Part shown: in pieces, positions 32,676-42,590 of the stretch
Layout of the letters: each line of letters opens with the position of its first letter
How positions within the stretch are numbered: position 1 is the stretch's first letter
Origin: an uncultured Chlamydiae bacterium
Lineage (GTDB): Bacteria > Chlamydiota > Chlamydiia > Chlamydiales > SM23-39
DNA: 64,000 bases
Assembly (NCBI GenBank): GCA_903893545.1
Contig: CAITMJ010000021.1
Location: 124,001 to 188,000 of the forward strand
Direction of reading: 5' to 3'
Program-made: the position numbers and the translations under genes
The notes under the pieces: model-generated
What the model was told of the DNA's origin: nothing
Database searches by the model: none
What the model saw: only the letters and a program-made list of their open reading frames with translations

Positions 32676-34847
32676 TTACTTTTTCTGATCAAAGTAATTG
32701 TTGATCTCTGTGATTGTAAAGGTCTCTCCTTGGAATTCAAACTTTTCTCCAATGGAGCGCCCTTTTATCGATTGCGCAAGTTTTGATTGGAGTGAGAGAA
32801 TTCTTTTTTCTGGATCGGCATCCCAAGGCCCAAGAAGGGTGTATCGGACATGCTCACCTTTAGAATCGCGGCAATAAACGACAGAACCGATGCCTGCCTC
32901 ATCGATTGAGACGTCTTCTGGCATTAGGATTCTCGCGCGCGCTATCTGATCGGATAAAAACTTCAATTCCGATTGAAGGCGATCGCGTCGTTCTAAAGCG
33001 GCCTTAAACTCTGCATTTTCCCGGAGATCTCCATGGGAGCGGGCAGTTTCGATTTCTTTTGCGTTGTGGACTGTTTCGACGGTGGCAATTTGCTGAATCC
33101 GAAGTTGGGCTCTTTGATACCCTTCTTGCGTGGTCCAGAAAACATTGTCCTCTGTTGTCGAGTGGTCTTTTTCCTTGCGAAGACGGGCAAGGGCCGGGTG
33201 GACGACTTCACCTAGCGAATGAAGAATTTTAATGTCGTGATCTGTCATCGATGCGCATTTTGTGGCTAGAAGGAGATATTCTTTGACCTCTTCTTGGCTA
33301 GAATGCTGCATGATTTCGCGAACGATCTTATATCGATTTGCTGTGATCATCGAGAGAATTTTTTTCGCAAGATCTCGATATTGTGGCTTTTGTTCAAGGT
33401 GATCAAGGAGGATCAGAAGCCCTTCGAAAAAGTCATTTTTCCCAGCAGGGTCAGCAAAGGGAACAGTTGCTTTTGGGGAGATGATTTTCTGAAAATACCA
33501 GACAAAGACGTCAGGATAAGAAAGAGGGTGGATTAAAAGCGCGCTGAGTTTTTGCTTTAAATCGCCCTTTGTCTCTGGAGTATCCAGCTCGCCTAAAATA
33601 AAATCTCGTAGCAGGTTCGATTCAACTCCAAAGAAAAGATCTAAGTAGGTCTCTTTCCAGTCTTTGCGCTGTTTCCGAATGTGTTGCAGCGTTCGCTTTT
33701 GAAAGGCCATGACCTCGATTCCGCGGACGGTATCTGTAATCAGTGGCATTTGTTCGATCAATTCTTTGATTTCTTGCAAAATTTTGGGCGTGCCTAAATC
33801 TTCGAGAAAAAAAAGAATTTGAAGCTTTTGGCCATTATTGAGCTGTTCCTGTGCTAAGATTTCTTTCATTCGCGTTTCTAAGGAAGTGCGAAATTCATGA
33901 TTTTTCAAGGTTTCTGGGAAATCGCGTAAAAAAGCATACACCAACTGGATCGTAGCGTGGATGCCAGGCTTGGTCTCCAAGGCTTTATGTAAAGCGACTT
34001 CATGTGGGACATCTTCCGTTCTTAAGCGGAAAGGATCTTTCAGCTCTTTGGGAGATTCGATTTTTGTATCTTTCTTGATTTTTGATCGAGCTGTCTGCCA
34101 CCAACGATTCCAATCGGCGCCAGGGATGACGAGATCGCATAGCTCTTCTTTGATTTCAGCAGCGGTTTTGGGGCCCAAATCTCGAAGTAAAAGGCGAATG
34201 ATTTCTCCTGGTTCTTCCCTCGCTTCTTTTTCCAGGGCGTCTGCATTGCCAAAGCGGCGTGAATAGAAGTGGTTCTCTGCGAGTGGAATCAAAGTCTTGA
34301 ACGCTTTTTCAAAGGAGACATGTTGAGACCCGAGAACGTACTCGAATTCAACCGTAGCCTCTTCGCGTAAAAGAGATACATCGAGGATCTCTCCTGTTCC
34401 CCATCCGGCAGTATGGAAGACAAAATTGCCTTTTTTGAAGTGGGAGAGCAGTTCAAAATTGCGAATTGCCGACTGAAATTTATCTCTGGTTCTCAGGCCA
34501 ATGAGCCGGAATTTTTCCAAAAGCAAAGGATCGTTCGCATATTGATTTTTCAAGTACTCTGTGGTCAGTTCAGCAAGGCCTTCGCTATTTGTCGTCTGTA
34601 GATCAAGGATAAGGCGGAGAACGTCATTTACATGCTGAGAATCTTTCAATTCGCGCCAAAGGGGTAAAATCCGCTCGACTTGAATGCCAAAAGGTTTGGC
34701 CAGTTCAGAAGATCGGATGCTCTCTAACACAGCGATGATTTCTTCGCCATCGGGCTGATCGCCGTAGCAATACTCTTCCCAAATTTTTAAAAAACCGGGG
34801 TAGTCGTTGTTGTGAATTCTCTCTCGAAAATCTTTGAGGTATGTCAT
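32676..34847 (-). CDS. greA: transcript-cleavage factor GreA, chlamydial long form
   Basis: 723 residues, against ~158 for ordinary GreA. The C-terminal part (about 565-723) is a complete GreA: coiled coil with the acidic tip ARSHGDLRENAEFKAA, then the globular domain (GSVVYCRDSKGEHVRYTLLGPWDAD, SIKGRSIGEKFEF). GreA rescues backtracked RNA polymerase. The ~560-residue N-terminal part is helical; it contains WGTGEILDVSLLREEATVEFEY, which looks like a CarD/Mfd-style RNA-polymerase-binding beta module, in residues 140-165. The fusion is characteristic of Chlamydiae. A good promoter lies upstream. Confidence 0.92.
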   Translation of the reverse strand: MTYLKDFRERIHNNDYPGFLKIWEEYCYGDQPDGEEIIAVLESIRSSELAKPFGIQVERILPLWRELKDSQHVNDVLRLILDLQTTNSEGLAELTTEYLKNQYANDPLLLEKFRLIGLRTRDKFQSAIRNFELLSHFKKGNFVFHTAGWGTGEILDVSLLREEATVEFEYVLGSQHVSFEKAFKTLIPLAENHFYSRRFGNADALEKEAREEPGEIIRLLLRDLGPKTAAEIKEELCDLVIPGADWNRWWQTARSKIKKDTKIESPKELKDPFRLRTEDVPHEVALHKALETKPGIHATIQLVYAFLRDFPETLKNHEFRTSLETRMKEILAQEQLNNGQKLQILFFLEDLGTPKILQEIKELIEQMPLITDTVRGIEVMAFQKRTLQHIRKQRKDWKETYLDLFFGVESNLLRDFILGELDTPETKGDLKQKLSALLIHPLSYPDVFVWYFQKIISPKATVPFADPAGKNDFFEGLLILLDHLEQKPQYRDLAKKILSMITANRYKIVREIMQHSSQEEVKEYLLLATKCASMTDHDIKILHSLGEVVHPALARLRKEKDHSTTEDNVFWTTQEGYQRAQLRIQQIATVETVHNAKEIETARSHGDLRENAEFKAALERRDRLQSELKFLSDQIARARILMPEDVSIDEAGIGSVVYCRDSKGEHVRYTLLGPWDADPEKRILSLQSKLAQSIKGRSIGEKFEFQGETFTITEINNYFDQKK

Positions 34848-34895
34848 CGTGTCGATTCTCTGAATTTCTTGTTTTTATTGAAGTCTCTACCGAAG

Positions 34896-34924
34896 AGTAT
34901 AGGACGTAGAGAAATAATTCGCAA
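34896..34924 (-). promoter_or_regulatory. greA: promoter of greA
   Basis: Minus strand TTGCGA (34924-34919), 17-nt spacer, near-consensus TATACT (34901-34896), 49 nt before the greA ATG. Confidence 0.6.
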
Positions 34925-35028
34925 TTATGAGTTTAAGAAATAATTAAGCGCAGGGGTGCCGATAGGATCAAGTCAAATTTTTATTCGGATCTTTCTCTTT
35001 TTCAGGCGTTGGTTGTATTATGCTTTTC

Positions 35029-36123
35029 ATGAATATTCTTCATTTAGAAGCTTCGACAGGCTGGGGTGGGCAGGAAATTCGGATCTTGCGGGAGTCGGAA
35101 GGGATGCGCCAGCGAGGTTATGCGGTGTTTTTTGCTGTGATGCCGGGTGCTATTTTAGGCCAGAAGGCAGTAAAGGAAGGATTTATCGTTTACGAGGTAA
35201 ATTTTAAACGGATTGCTTGGCCTTTCTCTCTTTTTCGCCTCCTTCGCATTATCGCAAAACATAAGATTCAACTTTTAAATACTCATTCCTCGCTCGATTC
35301 GTGGCTTGGTGGGATAGCCGGAAGGCTTAGCAGAAAAAAAATTGTCCGGACGCGCCATTTGTCGACCGCTGTGAAGAAGGGATGGAACAGTCGATTTGTT
35401 TACGGATGGCTGGCCGATTTTGTGGTTACGACATGTAAAGCGATCATCGATCCGATCGCAAAGCAGTCGAGGAGAGATACAACCTATTTTCGCTCTATCG
35501 CCACTGGCGTAGATATAGAAAAAATTCTCATCCGCCAAGAAGAGGCATCTCAATTTCGTCAAGTGATGAACCTTGATTCAACATGCTTTTTAGCCGGAAC
35601 TGCCTGTTTTATGCGCTCATGGAAGGGGATCGAAGTTTTCTTAAAAGCGGCAGATCTTTTAAGAGATGAGAAAGATTTAAAGTGGGTGATTATCGGCGGA
35701 GGCCATGAGGGAAAATACCGCCAGTTGGCATCTCTCTTAAGGCTAGATGGGATTGTTCATTTTACAGGACATTTGGAAAATCCATTTCCAGCTCTTGCTG
35801 CTCTCGACGTTTTTTTGCTTTTAAGCACTGCAAATGAAGGAGTTTCTCAGGCGATTTTGCAGGCGGCCTATTTGAAAAAGCCGCTCATTGCCACCCCAAC
35901 GGGGGGGCTTTCCGAAGTATGTTTAGACAACATCTCGGGAATTGAAGTGCCTATTTTTCAGCCAGAGGCTGTGGCAAAGGCAGTTCTCCTTTTAAAGGCA
36001 GATCCTGTCTTTGCTGCCAAACTTGGGCAGAAGGCTCAAGATCTAGTGCTTGAGAGGTTTACTTTGAAGCAAACCCTCGACGGGATGGAAGAAATTTATC
36101 GAAAGGTCCTATCCGCAAATTAA
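35029..36123 (+). CDS. glycosyltransferase family 4 protein
   Basis: 364 residues from ATG 35029; ATG 35020 is an equally open alternative. GT-B fold: the N-terminal Rossmann half begins MNILHLEASTGWGGQEIRIL, where GGQE matches the acceptor-side loop; the C-terminal half has GTACFMRSWKGIEVFLKAADLL, WVIIGGGHEGKY, VHFTGHLENPFPALAALDVFLLLSTANEGVSQAILQA (donor-binding acidic motif ExVSQAILQA) and GGLSEV. It likely transfers a sugar in lipopolysaccharide or surface glycan synthesis; donor and acceptor are unknown. Divergent from greA. Confidence 0.88.
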   Translation: MNILHLEASTGWGGQEIRILRESEGMRQRGYAVFFAVMPGAILGQKAVKEGFIVYEVNFKRIAWPFSLFRLLRIIAKHKIQLLNTHSSLDSWLGGIAGRLSRKKIVRTRHLSTAVKKGWNSRFVYGWLADFVVTTCKAIIDPIAKQSRRDTTYFRSIATGVDIEKILIRQEEASQFRQVMNLDSTCFLAGTACFMRSWKGIEVFLKAADLLRDEKDLKWVIIGGGHEGKYRQLASLLRLDGIVHFTGHLENPFPALAALDVFLLLSTANEGVSQAILQAAYLKKPLIATPTGGLSEVCLDNISGIEVPIFQPEAVAKAVLLLKADPVFAAKLGQKAQDLVLERFTLKQTLDGMEEIYRKVLSAN

Positions 36124-36158
36124 GATTCTAATTATACTGCGCCAATATTGAGGTGACT

Positions 36159-36908
36159 ATGACGAAAGAAGAAGTTGTAACGAAGATGGAATTTGGATTG
36201 AAAGAACGCATTTTGCAATTTTATTTCTTCTACAAGAGGAAAGTTCATAGTTATATTGCTGTGACTTTAGGCTTTTTTGTGCTTTTCATCGGTTACCTCA
36301 CTTCAGGTCCGGATGCAGAAGATTCAAATCAGGCGAAAAAAACATTCGAGCTTTGGAAGAAAAATCCATTGGATCAACGTTTAAAAGCAGAGATGTTAGA
36401 GGGTTTGAGAAAGATTGCGGGATTGGAAAGGGCAAAAGAAGCTGAAATTGTGCAAACGTTGCTTTCAGCAGGAGAAATAGAGCCGGAAGGGCGCTTGGCT
36501 AAACAATGCATCGAGCGTTTGAGAAAAATATCGCCGTTTCACGCCTCTTACGCAGAAACAAGCCTAAACATTGAGAAAAAAGAATTTCAAAAAGCATTAG
36601 AAGCCTCTGTCGCATTGAAAGAATTAATGGAAAAAGACGGTAAGGCAAAAATTTTGAAAGGCAGAAGTTTACAAGGTGGATCTACGCTATACGCCTCTAA
36701 TTTATTGCGAATTGCCTTATTGCAAAAACAGGTGGGAAACTTACCGGGAGAACTTTCAGCCTGGGAAGAACTGAAAGCTCTCCTCGATATGCAAGAGGAC
36801 TCGGTTGCGGCTCAGCTGCTCGAAGCAAATTTTGGAGCAAGCTTTGGGAAAAATAGCCTTTCCCTTTCGAACTTTATTTCTCAACGAGAGCGGTCAATCG
36901 TTCGTTGA
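36159..36908 (+). CDS. hypothetical inner-membrane protein with a helical periplasmic domain
   Basis: 249 residues from ATG 36159, preceded by GAGG. One membrane segment (YIAVTLGFFVLFIGYLTSG, about 32-50) and then a wholly helical domain with TPR-like pairs (SLNIEKKEFQKALEASVALKELMEK, LRIALLQKQVGNLPGELSAWEELKALL). The plan, a short cytosolic start plus one membrane helix plus tandem helices, resembles YfgM/TPR-like proteins. Not recognised at family level. Starts 35 bp after the glycosyltransferase gene and may be co-transcribed with it. Confidence 0.7.
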   Translation: MTKEEVVTKMEFGLKERILQFYFFYKRKVHSYIAVTLGFFVLFIGYLTSGPDAEDSNQAKKTFELWKKNPLDQRLKAEMLEGLRKIAGLERAKEAEIVQTLLSAGEIEPEGRLAKQCIERLRKISPFHASYAETSLNIEKKEFQKALEASVALKELMEKDGKAKILKGRSLQGGSTLYASNLLRIALLQKQVGNLPGELSAWEELKALLDMQEDSVAAQLLEANFGASFGKNSLSLSNFISQRERSIVR

Positions 36909-37355
36909 TTAATGCTCTTCGTCTGAAGGACCTTGGCGTGTATGGGAGCTAGGATTCCCTTCATGTCTTTCAGCAATTCGAGCATAGTAGTGATACGCTG
37001 TCCCTGCCAGAAGTCCAAGAATGCCAAATAAAACGAAGGGGATAAAAATGGCGACGATGGTCTCCATTGCCCCAACGATGATTTGGGTGATTTTTTCTTG
37101 CTTATAAAAAAAGGAAGAAAGTCGCTTGATCCCCCTTTCTATTGGGGACGGGAAGAAAATTCCCAGAATCGCTCCCAGTGTAAAAAGGAAGATTGTAAAT
37201 TTTGGTCCTGTAAAAAAATCAAAAGCGCTTGAGATCGCGCCGATTACAAGGGCCGTAACTGTAAATACTTCCAATGTGTACTTGCGGGCAAAATGTTCGA
37301 TCTCGTGAACCGAAACGCCCTCTTTTAATTTTTCTGTAAATTTGTTCTTAGCCAT
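36909..37355 (-). CDS. hypothetical multi-pass membrane protein
   Basis: 148 residues from ATG 37355, which follows a strong GAGGAG site. Three or four hydrophobic stretches (VFTVTALVIGAISSAFDFF, FTIFLFTLGAILGIFF, and IVAIFIPFVLFGILGLLAGTAY) and a polar C-terminal tail (ERHEGNPSSHTRQGPSDEEH) that is probably cytosolic. Not recognised. Its stop abuts the stop of the convergent gene at 36908. Possible small chlamydial inner- or inclusion-membrane protein; the paired hydrophobic stretches are compatible with either. Confidence 0.7.
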   Translation of the reverse strand: MAKNKFTEKLKEGVSVHEIEHFARKYTLEVFTVTALVIGAISSAFDFFTGPKFTIFLFTLGAILGIFFPSPIERGIKRLSSFFYKQEKITQIIVGAMETIVAIFIPFVLFGILGLLAGTAYHYYARIAERHEGNPSSHTRQGPSDEEH

Positions 37356-37394
37356 AAATATTCTCCTCAGTCCTCTCAACCGCTCTTAATTATC

Positions 37395-37423
37395 ATTTAA
37401 TAGTTTGTTTCGATTATTTGCAA
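37395..37423 (-). promoter_or_regulatory. promoter of the multi-pass membrane protein gene
   Basis: Minus strand TTGCAA (37423-37418), 17-nt spacer, TTAAAT (37400-37395), 40 nt before ATG 37355. Confidence 0.5.
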
Positions 37424-37558
37424 TGATTTTCTTTTTTTAGAAAGAACGGTTTGTCTTAAAATAATCTTCCATTCTGATTTTCTTGATTTCCCTTTTTTTT
37501 CGGAATTCCATAAACTCCTGGTTTTCACAATGGAAAAGAGTGCGTCTTGCAATCAGTC

Positions 37559-38743
37559 ATGAAATTAGATCTTAAGCGAATGATAGGGCTCGGTCTTGTG
37601 ACGTTGATATTCAGTATGTTGCCGTCTGTTTTTTTGCTGATGACATTTCCAAAAGCTCCAGATCCATCTTTCCTTACCTCTTTGAATCAGAGTCCTATAG
37701 AAGTTCATTGTCCTCGGCTTGACTTGAAATTGGCGCTCTCAAACGATTTTTCTGCTCTTTCCATTGGAAATGCGAAAGAACAGATTTCTTTTTCTGTCGA
37801 CCCTCCCCGCCCCGATTCGAAAGTGAAGGGGTCGAGGCTGATGATTCGTTTGACACAAAGCAAACAAATAAAAAGGGTTGAACTTCCTGCGAAGTTAGAT
37901 TTTGAGTTTTCTAGCGGTATTTTGCAGTTTTCTGATAGATCCTCTCGTTTTTGGTTGAACTGTTCAGCTCTTTCCGCAGATGAGATCTCGGCGATATTAT
38001 TTTATGAAACGCCTGAAGGAGAGAAGGTTGTAAGCGCAAATTGGACATCTCCCCTGCAGGAAACTCCGATTCAATCCATTGAAGAATTTCCCGAAGGCTC
38101 TCCTTTTCGCGAATTGGGGGAGGCGCGGGTGTGGGGTCACGACCTATTCATTGAGAAATACGCTGGAGGCGAAACGATTCACCGGCTTGAGGTAGGTCCA
38201 GCCTCTAAAGCGGACCTCATGGACTGTTCCTTAAAAGACTGGCTTGTATTCAAGGAAAAGAGATGGCAAAAAATAAGCACATCTAGTGAAGTAGAGGGGC
38301 TTCCAGTGGCACATTTGAAGTCAACTTCTCCACAAAGTGTTGAGATTGAAGGCTGGGAAGGAACATCGCACATGCGGATAAAATTGCCTTTTGCGGCTCT
38401 TGCCCCCCTGAAAATGCGCGGAGAAGAGCTTTTTACGCAACTTCGCGTTCGTTCCGAGAAACAAGTGAGTTGCATGTTCGATAAGCAATGCCTCATCCTT
38501 CGCCCCAATGACTGGGTTTTGAAAACTCAGGGAAAGTGGAGACTTTTGCGAAAAAAAGAAGAAAAAGCTGCTTTTCTAGAAGGAAAGCTTTCAGGAGAAA
38601 TCTTTGTTCTCGATCGCATTGAGGCTAAGGCGGCGACAAAAAGTATTATGGGCCATTATTTTTCAGCAGGTCGTTCTCAAGTAGTTCCTATTGAATATGT
38701 TCAAAAGCCGTCATTGCAAAAAGGAACTGGGAAAAAACGATGA
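37559..38743 (+). CDS. first gene of the type II secretion operon, hypothetical (possible GspC-like role)
   Basis: 394 residues from ATG 37559; a TTG four codons earlier is an alternative. One N-terminal membrane segment (MIGLGLVTLIFSMLPSVFLLM, about 8-28) and a large periplasmic part of strands, with repeated WxxxF/W-type segments (KLDFEFSSGILQFSDRSSRFW, NDWVLKTQGKWRLLRK). Not recognised by family. Its position upstream of gspD, coupled by ATGA at 38740, and its single-pass layout are what one expects of GspC, the link between platform and secretin, but no sequence motif proves it. Confidence 0.7.
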   Translation: MKLDLKRMIGLGLVTLIFSMLPSVFLLMTFPKAPDPSFLTSLNQSPIEVHCPRLDLKLALSNDFSALSIGNAKEQISFSVDPPRPDSKVKGSRLMIRLTQSKQIKRVELPAKLDFEFSSGILQFSDRSSRFWLNCSALSADEISAILFYETPEGEKVVSANWTSPLQETPIQSIEEFPEGSPFRELGEARVWGHDLFIEKYAGGETIHRLEVGPASKADLMDCSLKDWLVFKEKRWQKISTSSEVEGLPVAHLKSTSPQSVEIEGWEGTSHMRIKLPFAALAPLKMRGEELFTQLRVRSEKQVSCMFDKQCLILRPNDWVLKTQGKWRLLRKKEEKAAFLEGKLSGEIFVLDRIEAKAATKSIMGHYFSAGRSQVVPIEYVQKPSLQKGTGKKR

Positions 38744-41013
38744 AGCGGTTTCTTTTACTACTGGCTTTATTTGCTCTTTCTGGTTTTGCAGAGATGGACT
38801 CGGAAGGCGCTGCCCATTTTAATACAGTTCTTAGCGAGCTCAAGGGAAAGATTCGCGAAAAATTCAGTGCGGCTCAATCTTTGAGTAGAACTAATGCGCC
38901 TGAGAGCGAATTTGAGCAATTGCTCAGTGAAGTTCGCCTTTTGAAAGAAGAGATCTCATCATTAGAAGAAAATTGGCGCACGACATCAGTCAAAGAGGCT
39001 GAGGGAGATCCATATGCGCTTTGGGATATCGGAGAGACGACGATCTCTCAGCTTGTCATGGAGTACGGGACAAGCGATTATCTATATACAGTCCCCCCAG
39101 AACTTGCTTCGATGAAGATCAGCCTTTATACGAGCATTCCTCTACCAAGAGAATCTTGGAGTGAGATGATCGAGGCTATTTTAGCGCATAACGGCGTGGG
39201 CGTGAAGAAGATCAATGCATATGTAAAGCAGCTTTACATTTTAAAACTCGATCCTTCAGCAATCGAAGGAATTGTCGATCGAGAAGATAAATTGGAGCTT
39301 TTTGCCAACCATACCCGAATTTTCTTTGTGTTTTCCCCTCCGCCAGAACAACTCAAGTCTATTCAAAGTTTTTTTGAGAGGTTTTCAGATCCAAAGCAGA
39401 CAACCATCCAAGCAATTGGATCTAAAGTCGTCATTGTTTCGACAAAAGAAACTGTAGATAAGCTTCTTGGGCTTTATCATGCGATCTGGGAAAAAAATGG
39501 GGGCAAAGTTGTTCGCGTTATTCCCCTGGCCAAAATCCAGTCAGTAGAAGCAGAAAAAGTATTAAAAGCAGTCTTTTCCGATGCGGCGAGCAGAAGTAGA
39601 CCTACCTTTTATCCTTCTGGGGCGGATGAGCTAATTTCTTTAATGTTGCCTCAAGGATTGGTTCTAGTGGGAGAGGCTGATACTGTCGATCGAGGGCTGC
39701 GCATTTTACAAGATCTAGAGAGTCAGTTAGAAGATCCAGGCGAAAAGGTCATCTATTGGTATGCCTGCAAGCATTCTGATCCGCAAGATATCGCCGAAGT
39801 TCTTGGCAAGGTGTACGATTCTCTTACAGGTTCGAATTTTGAAAGGAAAGTCGAAGCTCCTCCAGCAGTATTGCCTCCGCCAACGCCGCCGCAAGAGCCA
39901 AATGGAGCTCAGATCTTCCCTCCTCCGAATAGTGCATATAACCCGACTTTGCCCGCACAGGCCCCTTTTATCCAACCAGGTACAATTGAAAAGCCTTCTC
40001 AATCTACCTTTGCCAATTTCATTGTCGACACAAAATCGACCTCAGTTCTCATGGTTGTAAAGCGAGAGGAATTGCCGAAAATTAAAGCTCTTTTGAAAAA
40101 ACTTGATGTTCCAAAACGGATGGTTCAACTCGATGTGCTTTTGGTGGAAAAAAAATTGACAGACCGAAAGCAAGTTGGGATCAACCTTCTTCAGTTTGGA
40201 GCAAATGCCAGTGGACGCAAGCAAGAGGCGTTTTCATTCAATACGAGCAACGCAGCTCCGGATAAGGGGATCATGAGTTTCTTATTCAGCAAGAATAAGA
40301 GCTCAACTCCAGCAGTGAATTTGGTCTACAATTTTCTGCTTGCGCAAGATGACGTCCGGATCAATGCAAACCCTTCTGTTTTGGCGATTAATCAAACGCA
40401 GGCAACCGTGTCGATTGTCGATGAAATTTCGATCAATAATGGAGCTATTCAGCTCAATACGCAGGCGGGTGTAACGTTAGAGCAGTCATATACGCGCGCT
40501 CAGTTCGGGATTACGATTCTTCTTACTCCGACGATTCATCTTGCAGATCCTGAGGATACCGAAAATGTAGGGCATCCCGGATTTGTTTCCCTGCAGACAA
40601 ATCTCGAATTTGACACAACCCGAATGTCGGCCAATGATCGCCCTCCTGTTACTCGTCGGCATGTTGAAAACCAAGTTTGTGTGGCAGATGGAGAGACGGT
40701 CATTCTCGGAGGCCTTCGTCAGAAGATAGAAGAAGATAGTCGGGAAAAAATTCCCTTCTTGGGAGATCTACCAGGATTTGGGAAATTATTCGGAGCGACA
40801 AAGATCACAGATATCAATACAGAGATGTTTATTTTCATTACCCCTCACATTATCCGAGATCCGGTCGATGATCTGCGGCAGCTAAGACAAAGTGAATATA
40901 TAAAACGAGCTGGAGATATTCCGGAATTCTTGGCAAAGATCGATGAGGCAAAGGATAATGAGAGGGCTAACATCTTTGAAAGCAGCCTGAAAATGCTCTT
41001 TGATATGTATTAA
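38740..41013 (+). CDS. gspD: type II secretion system secretin GspD
   Basis: 757 residues. Forms the outer-membrane channel. Signal peptide ends near SGFA-EM (18). A coiled-coil region at about 30-85 is unusual and followed by N-domains; a Pro-rich linker (PPAVLPPPTPPQEPNG, about 368-384) leads to the secretin core (about 430-715) with ANPSVLAINQTQATV, VCVADGETVILGG and the signature IPFLGDLPGFGKLFGATK. There is no obvious pilotin-binding S domain beyond the short C-tail. Contains an in-frame palindrome copy at 39221-39239. Confidence 0.94.
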   Translation: MKRFLLLLALFALSGFAEMDSEGAAHFNTVLSELKGKIREKFSAAQSLSRTNAPESEFEQLLSEVRLLKEEISSLEENWRTTSVKEAEGDPYALWDIGETTISQLVMEYGTSDYLYTVPPELASMKISLYTSIPLPRESWSEMIEAILAHNGVGVKKINAYVKQLYILKLDPSAIEGIVDREDKLELFANHTRIFFVFSPPPEQLKSIQSFFERFSDPKQTTIQAIGSKVVIVSTKETVDKLLGLYHAIWEKNGGKVVRVIPLAKIQSVEAEKVLKAVFSDAASRSRPTFYPSGADELISLMLPQGLVLVGEADTVDRGLRILQDLESQLEDPGEKVIYWYACKHSDPQDIAEVLGKVYDSLTGSNFERKVEAPPAVLPPPTPPQEPNGAQIFPPPNSAYNPTLPAQAPFIQPGTIEKPSQSTFANFIVDTKSTSVLMVVKREELPKIKALLKKLDVPKRMVQLDVLLVEKKLTDRKQVGINLLQFGANASGRKQEAFSFNTSNAAPDKGIMSFLFSKNKSSTPAVNLVYNFLLAQDDVRINANPSVLAINQTQATVSIVDEISINNGAIQLNTQAGVTLEQSYTRAQFGITILLTPTIHLADPEDTENVGHPGFVSLQTNLEFDTTRMSANDRPPVTRRHVENQVCVADGETVILGGLRQKIEEDSREKIPFLGDLPGFGKLFGATKITDINTEMFIFITPHIIRDPVDDLRQLRQSEYIKRAGDIPEFLAKIDEAKDNERANIFESSLKMLFDMY
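39221..39239. repeat. palindrome, copy inside gspD
   Basis: Perfect 9-nt arms (ATGTAAAGC / GCTTTACAT) around A. Encodes VKQLYI in an N-domain of GspD. Confidence 0.7.
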
Positions 41014-41015
41014 TC

Positions 41016-42590
41016 ATGAAGCAACTTGCGGAAAAATTCGGTTTATCGGTCATGGATGACCTCAGTCAATGTCAGCTCATTCGGGAGCGCATTGCGGTTA
41101 TCCCTTATGCATTAGCCAAGCAAAAAAAAATGATCCCCATTGAAGAAACTGCGAATGAATGGGTCGTTGCGCTCTCAAACCCTCTGGATTTAGAGGCAAT
41201 TGAGGAATTGCGCCTATTTTTGCAAAAGCCGCTAAAATTTGTGTGCTCGCCTCTTTCTTCCATTGAGCCGGCGATAGAACATTGTTATCGGCAAAAAGAG
41301 GGCGCTGCTGGGAAACTATTCACAGATACGGAACGTTCTCCCTTAGCTGATATAGAATCGATTGATAGTTATGATCTTTTAGAAATCAAAGAGGAAAATC
41401 CGATCATCCGAATGATCAATGCCATCCTTTTGGAAGCGATTGGCCAGGGCGCTTCAGATATCCATTTCGAACCAGCTGAAGAAGGGCTTTCTATTCGCTA
41501 TCGCATTGATGGAGTCCTCCATCAGCGGCATAATCCTCCGAAAGGTTTAGAATCCCAGCTCTCAACGAGGATCAAAGTGATGGCAAAAATGGATATTGCT
41601 GAACATCGATTGCCACAAGACGGGAGAATCAAGCTTCATCATGGAGGGCGCGAGATTGACTTTCGCGTTAGCACGCTTCCCGTTGTGCATGGTGAGCGGA
41701 TCGTTCTTCGTATTTTAGATAAGGGAAATGTTGTTCTTGGTCTTGAGCAGATCGGAATGGATGAAAAAACATTGCAGGGGATGCATAAGCTGATCCAAAT
41801 GCCAGAAGGAATCGTTCTTGTCACTGGCCCAACAGGTAGCGGAAAAACAACTACACTTTATAGTGCGATTTCAGAAATCAACGCCTCTGATATGAATATC
41901 ATGACGATTGAAGATCCCGTGGAGTATAAGCTTAAAGGGATTTCACAAATGAATGTAAATCCCAAGATTGAGCTCGATTTTGCAAAAGGGCTTCGGCATA
42001 TCTTACGGCAAGATCCAGATGTGATCATGATTGGAGAAATTCGGGATCGAGAAACAGCAGAAATTGCGATTCAAGCTTCTTTGACCGGGCATCTCGTCTT
42101 AAGTACCTTGCATACAAATGATGCGCCGTCTGCGCTTACCCGTTTGGCAGATATGGGGATAGAGCCCTATCTTCTTGCTTCTTCTATTCTAGGTGTTGTT
42201 GCACAGCGCCTTGTTCGGCGCATTTGCCCTGATTGTAAAACTTCTTATATTCCATCCAAGGAAGAGCTTTCTGAATTGAATCTGAAAAAAACGGATCTAC
42301 ATGGCGGCCAATTGCATCGAGGGGTGGGATGCGATCGCTGTTTTCATTCAGGGTATAGAGGGCGCGTGGGGCTTTATGAACTCATGTCGATGACTTCCCG
42401 CATGAAAACGCAAGTTTTAAAAAGTCAGGATTCAGAAGAGCTTCGAAGGACGGCTCTTGATCAAGAGATGGTTAGCTTATTTTCTCGCGGCATCCAGCTT
42501 GTATTAAATGGGGTTACGACCAGCGCCGAAATCCTTCGAGTGACTCGCATTTCGGAAGAGGGAGGTGAAGATGGCCCTATTTCAGTATGA
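41016..42590 (+). CDS. gspE: type II secretion ATPase GspE
   Basis: 524 residues. Hexameric cytosolic ATPase powering pseudopilus assembly. N-terminal platform-binding domain (1-125), then the core with SDIHFEPAEEG, Asp box YRIDGVLHQR, Walker A GPTGSGKTTT near 270, Asp-box TIEDPVEYKLKG, Walker B DVIMIGEIRDRETAEIAIQASLTGHLVLSTLHTND, and a tetracysteine zinc site CPDC...CDRC near 405-445. All elements are intact. Starts 2 bp after the gspD stop. Confidence 0.96.
   Translation: MKQLAEKFGLSVMDDLSQCQLIRERIAVIPYALAKQKKMIPIEETANEWVVALSNPLDLEAIEELRLFLQKPLKFVCSPLSSIEPAIEHCYRQKEGAAGKLFTDTERSPLADIESIDSYDLLEIKEENPIIRMINAILLEAIGQGASDIHFEPAEEGLSIRYRIDGVLHQRHNPPKGLESQLSTRIKVMAKMDIAEHRLPQDGRIKLHHGGREIDFRVSTLPVVHGERIVLRILDKGNVVLGLEQIGMDEKTLQGMHKLIQMPEGIVLVTGPTGSGKTTTLYSAISEINASDMNIMTIEDPVEYKLKGISQMNVNPKIELDFAKGLRHILRQDPDVIMIGEIRDRETAEIAIQASLTGHLVLSTLHTNDAPSALTRLADMGIEPYLLASSILGVVAQRLVRRICPDCKTSYIPSKEELSELNLKKTDLHGGQLHRGVGCDRCFHSGYRGRVGLYELMSMTSRMKTQVLKSQDSEELRRTALDQEMVSLFSRGIQLVLNGVTTSAEILRVTRISEEGGEDGPISV

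Noticed and set aside
33985..34005. Degenerate palindrome half inside greA (ATGTAAAGCGACTTCAT)
   Set aside because: Only partial arms; could be a relic of the repeat family but not distinguishable from chance.
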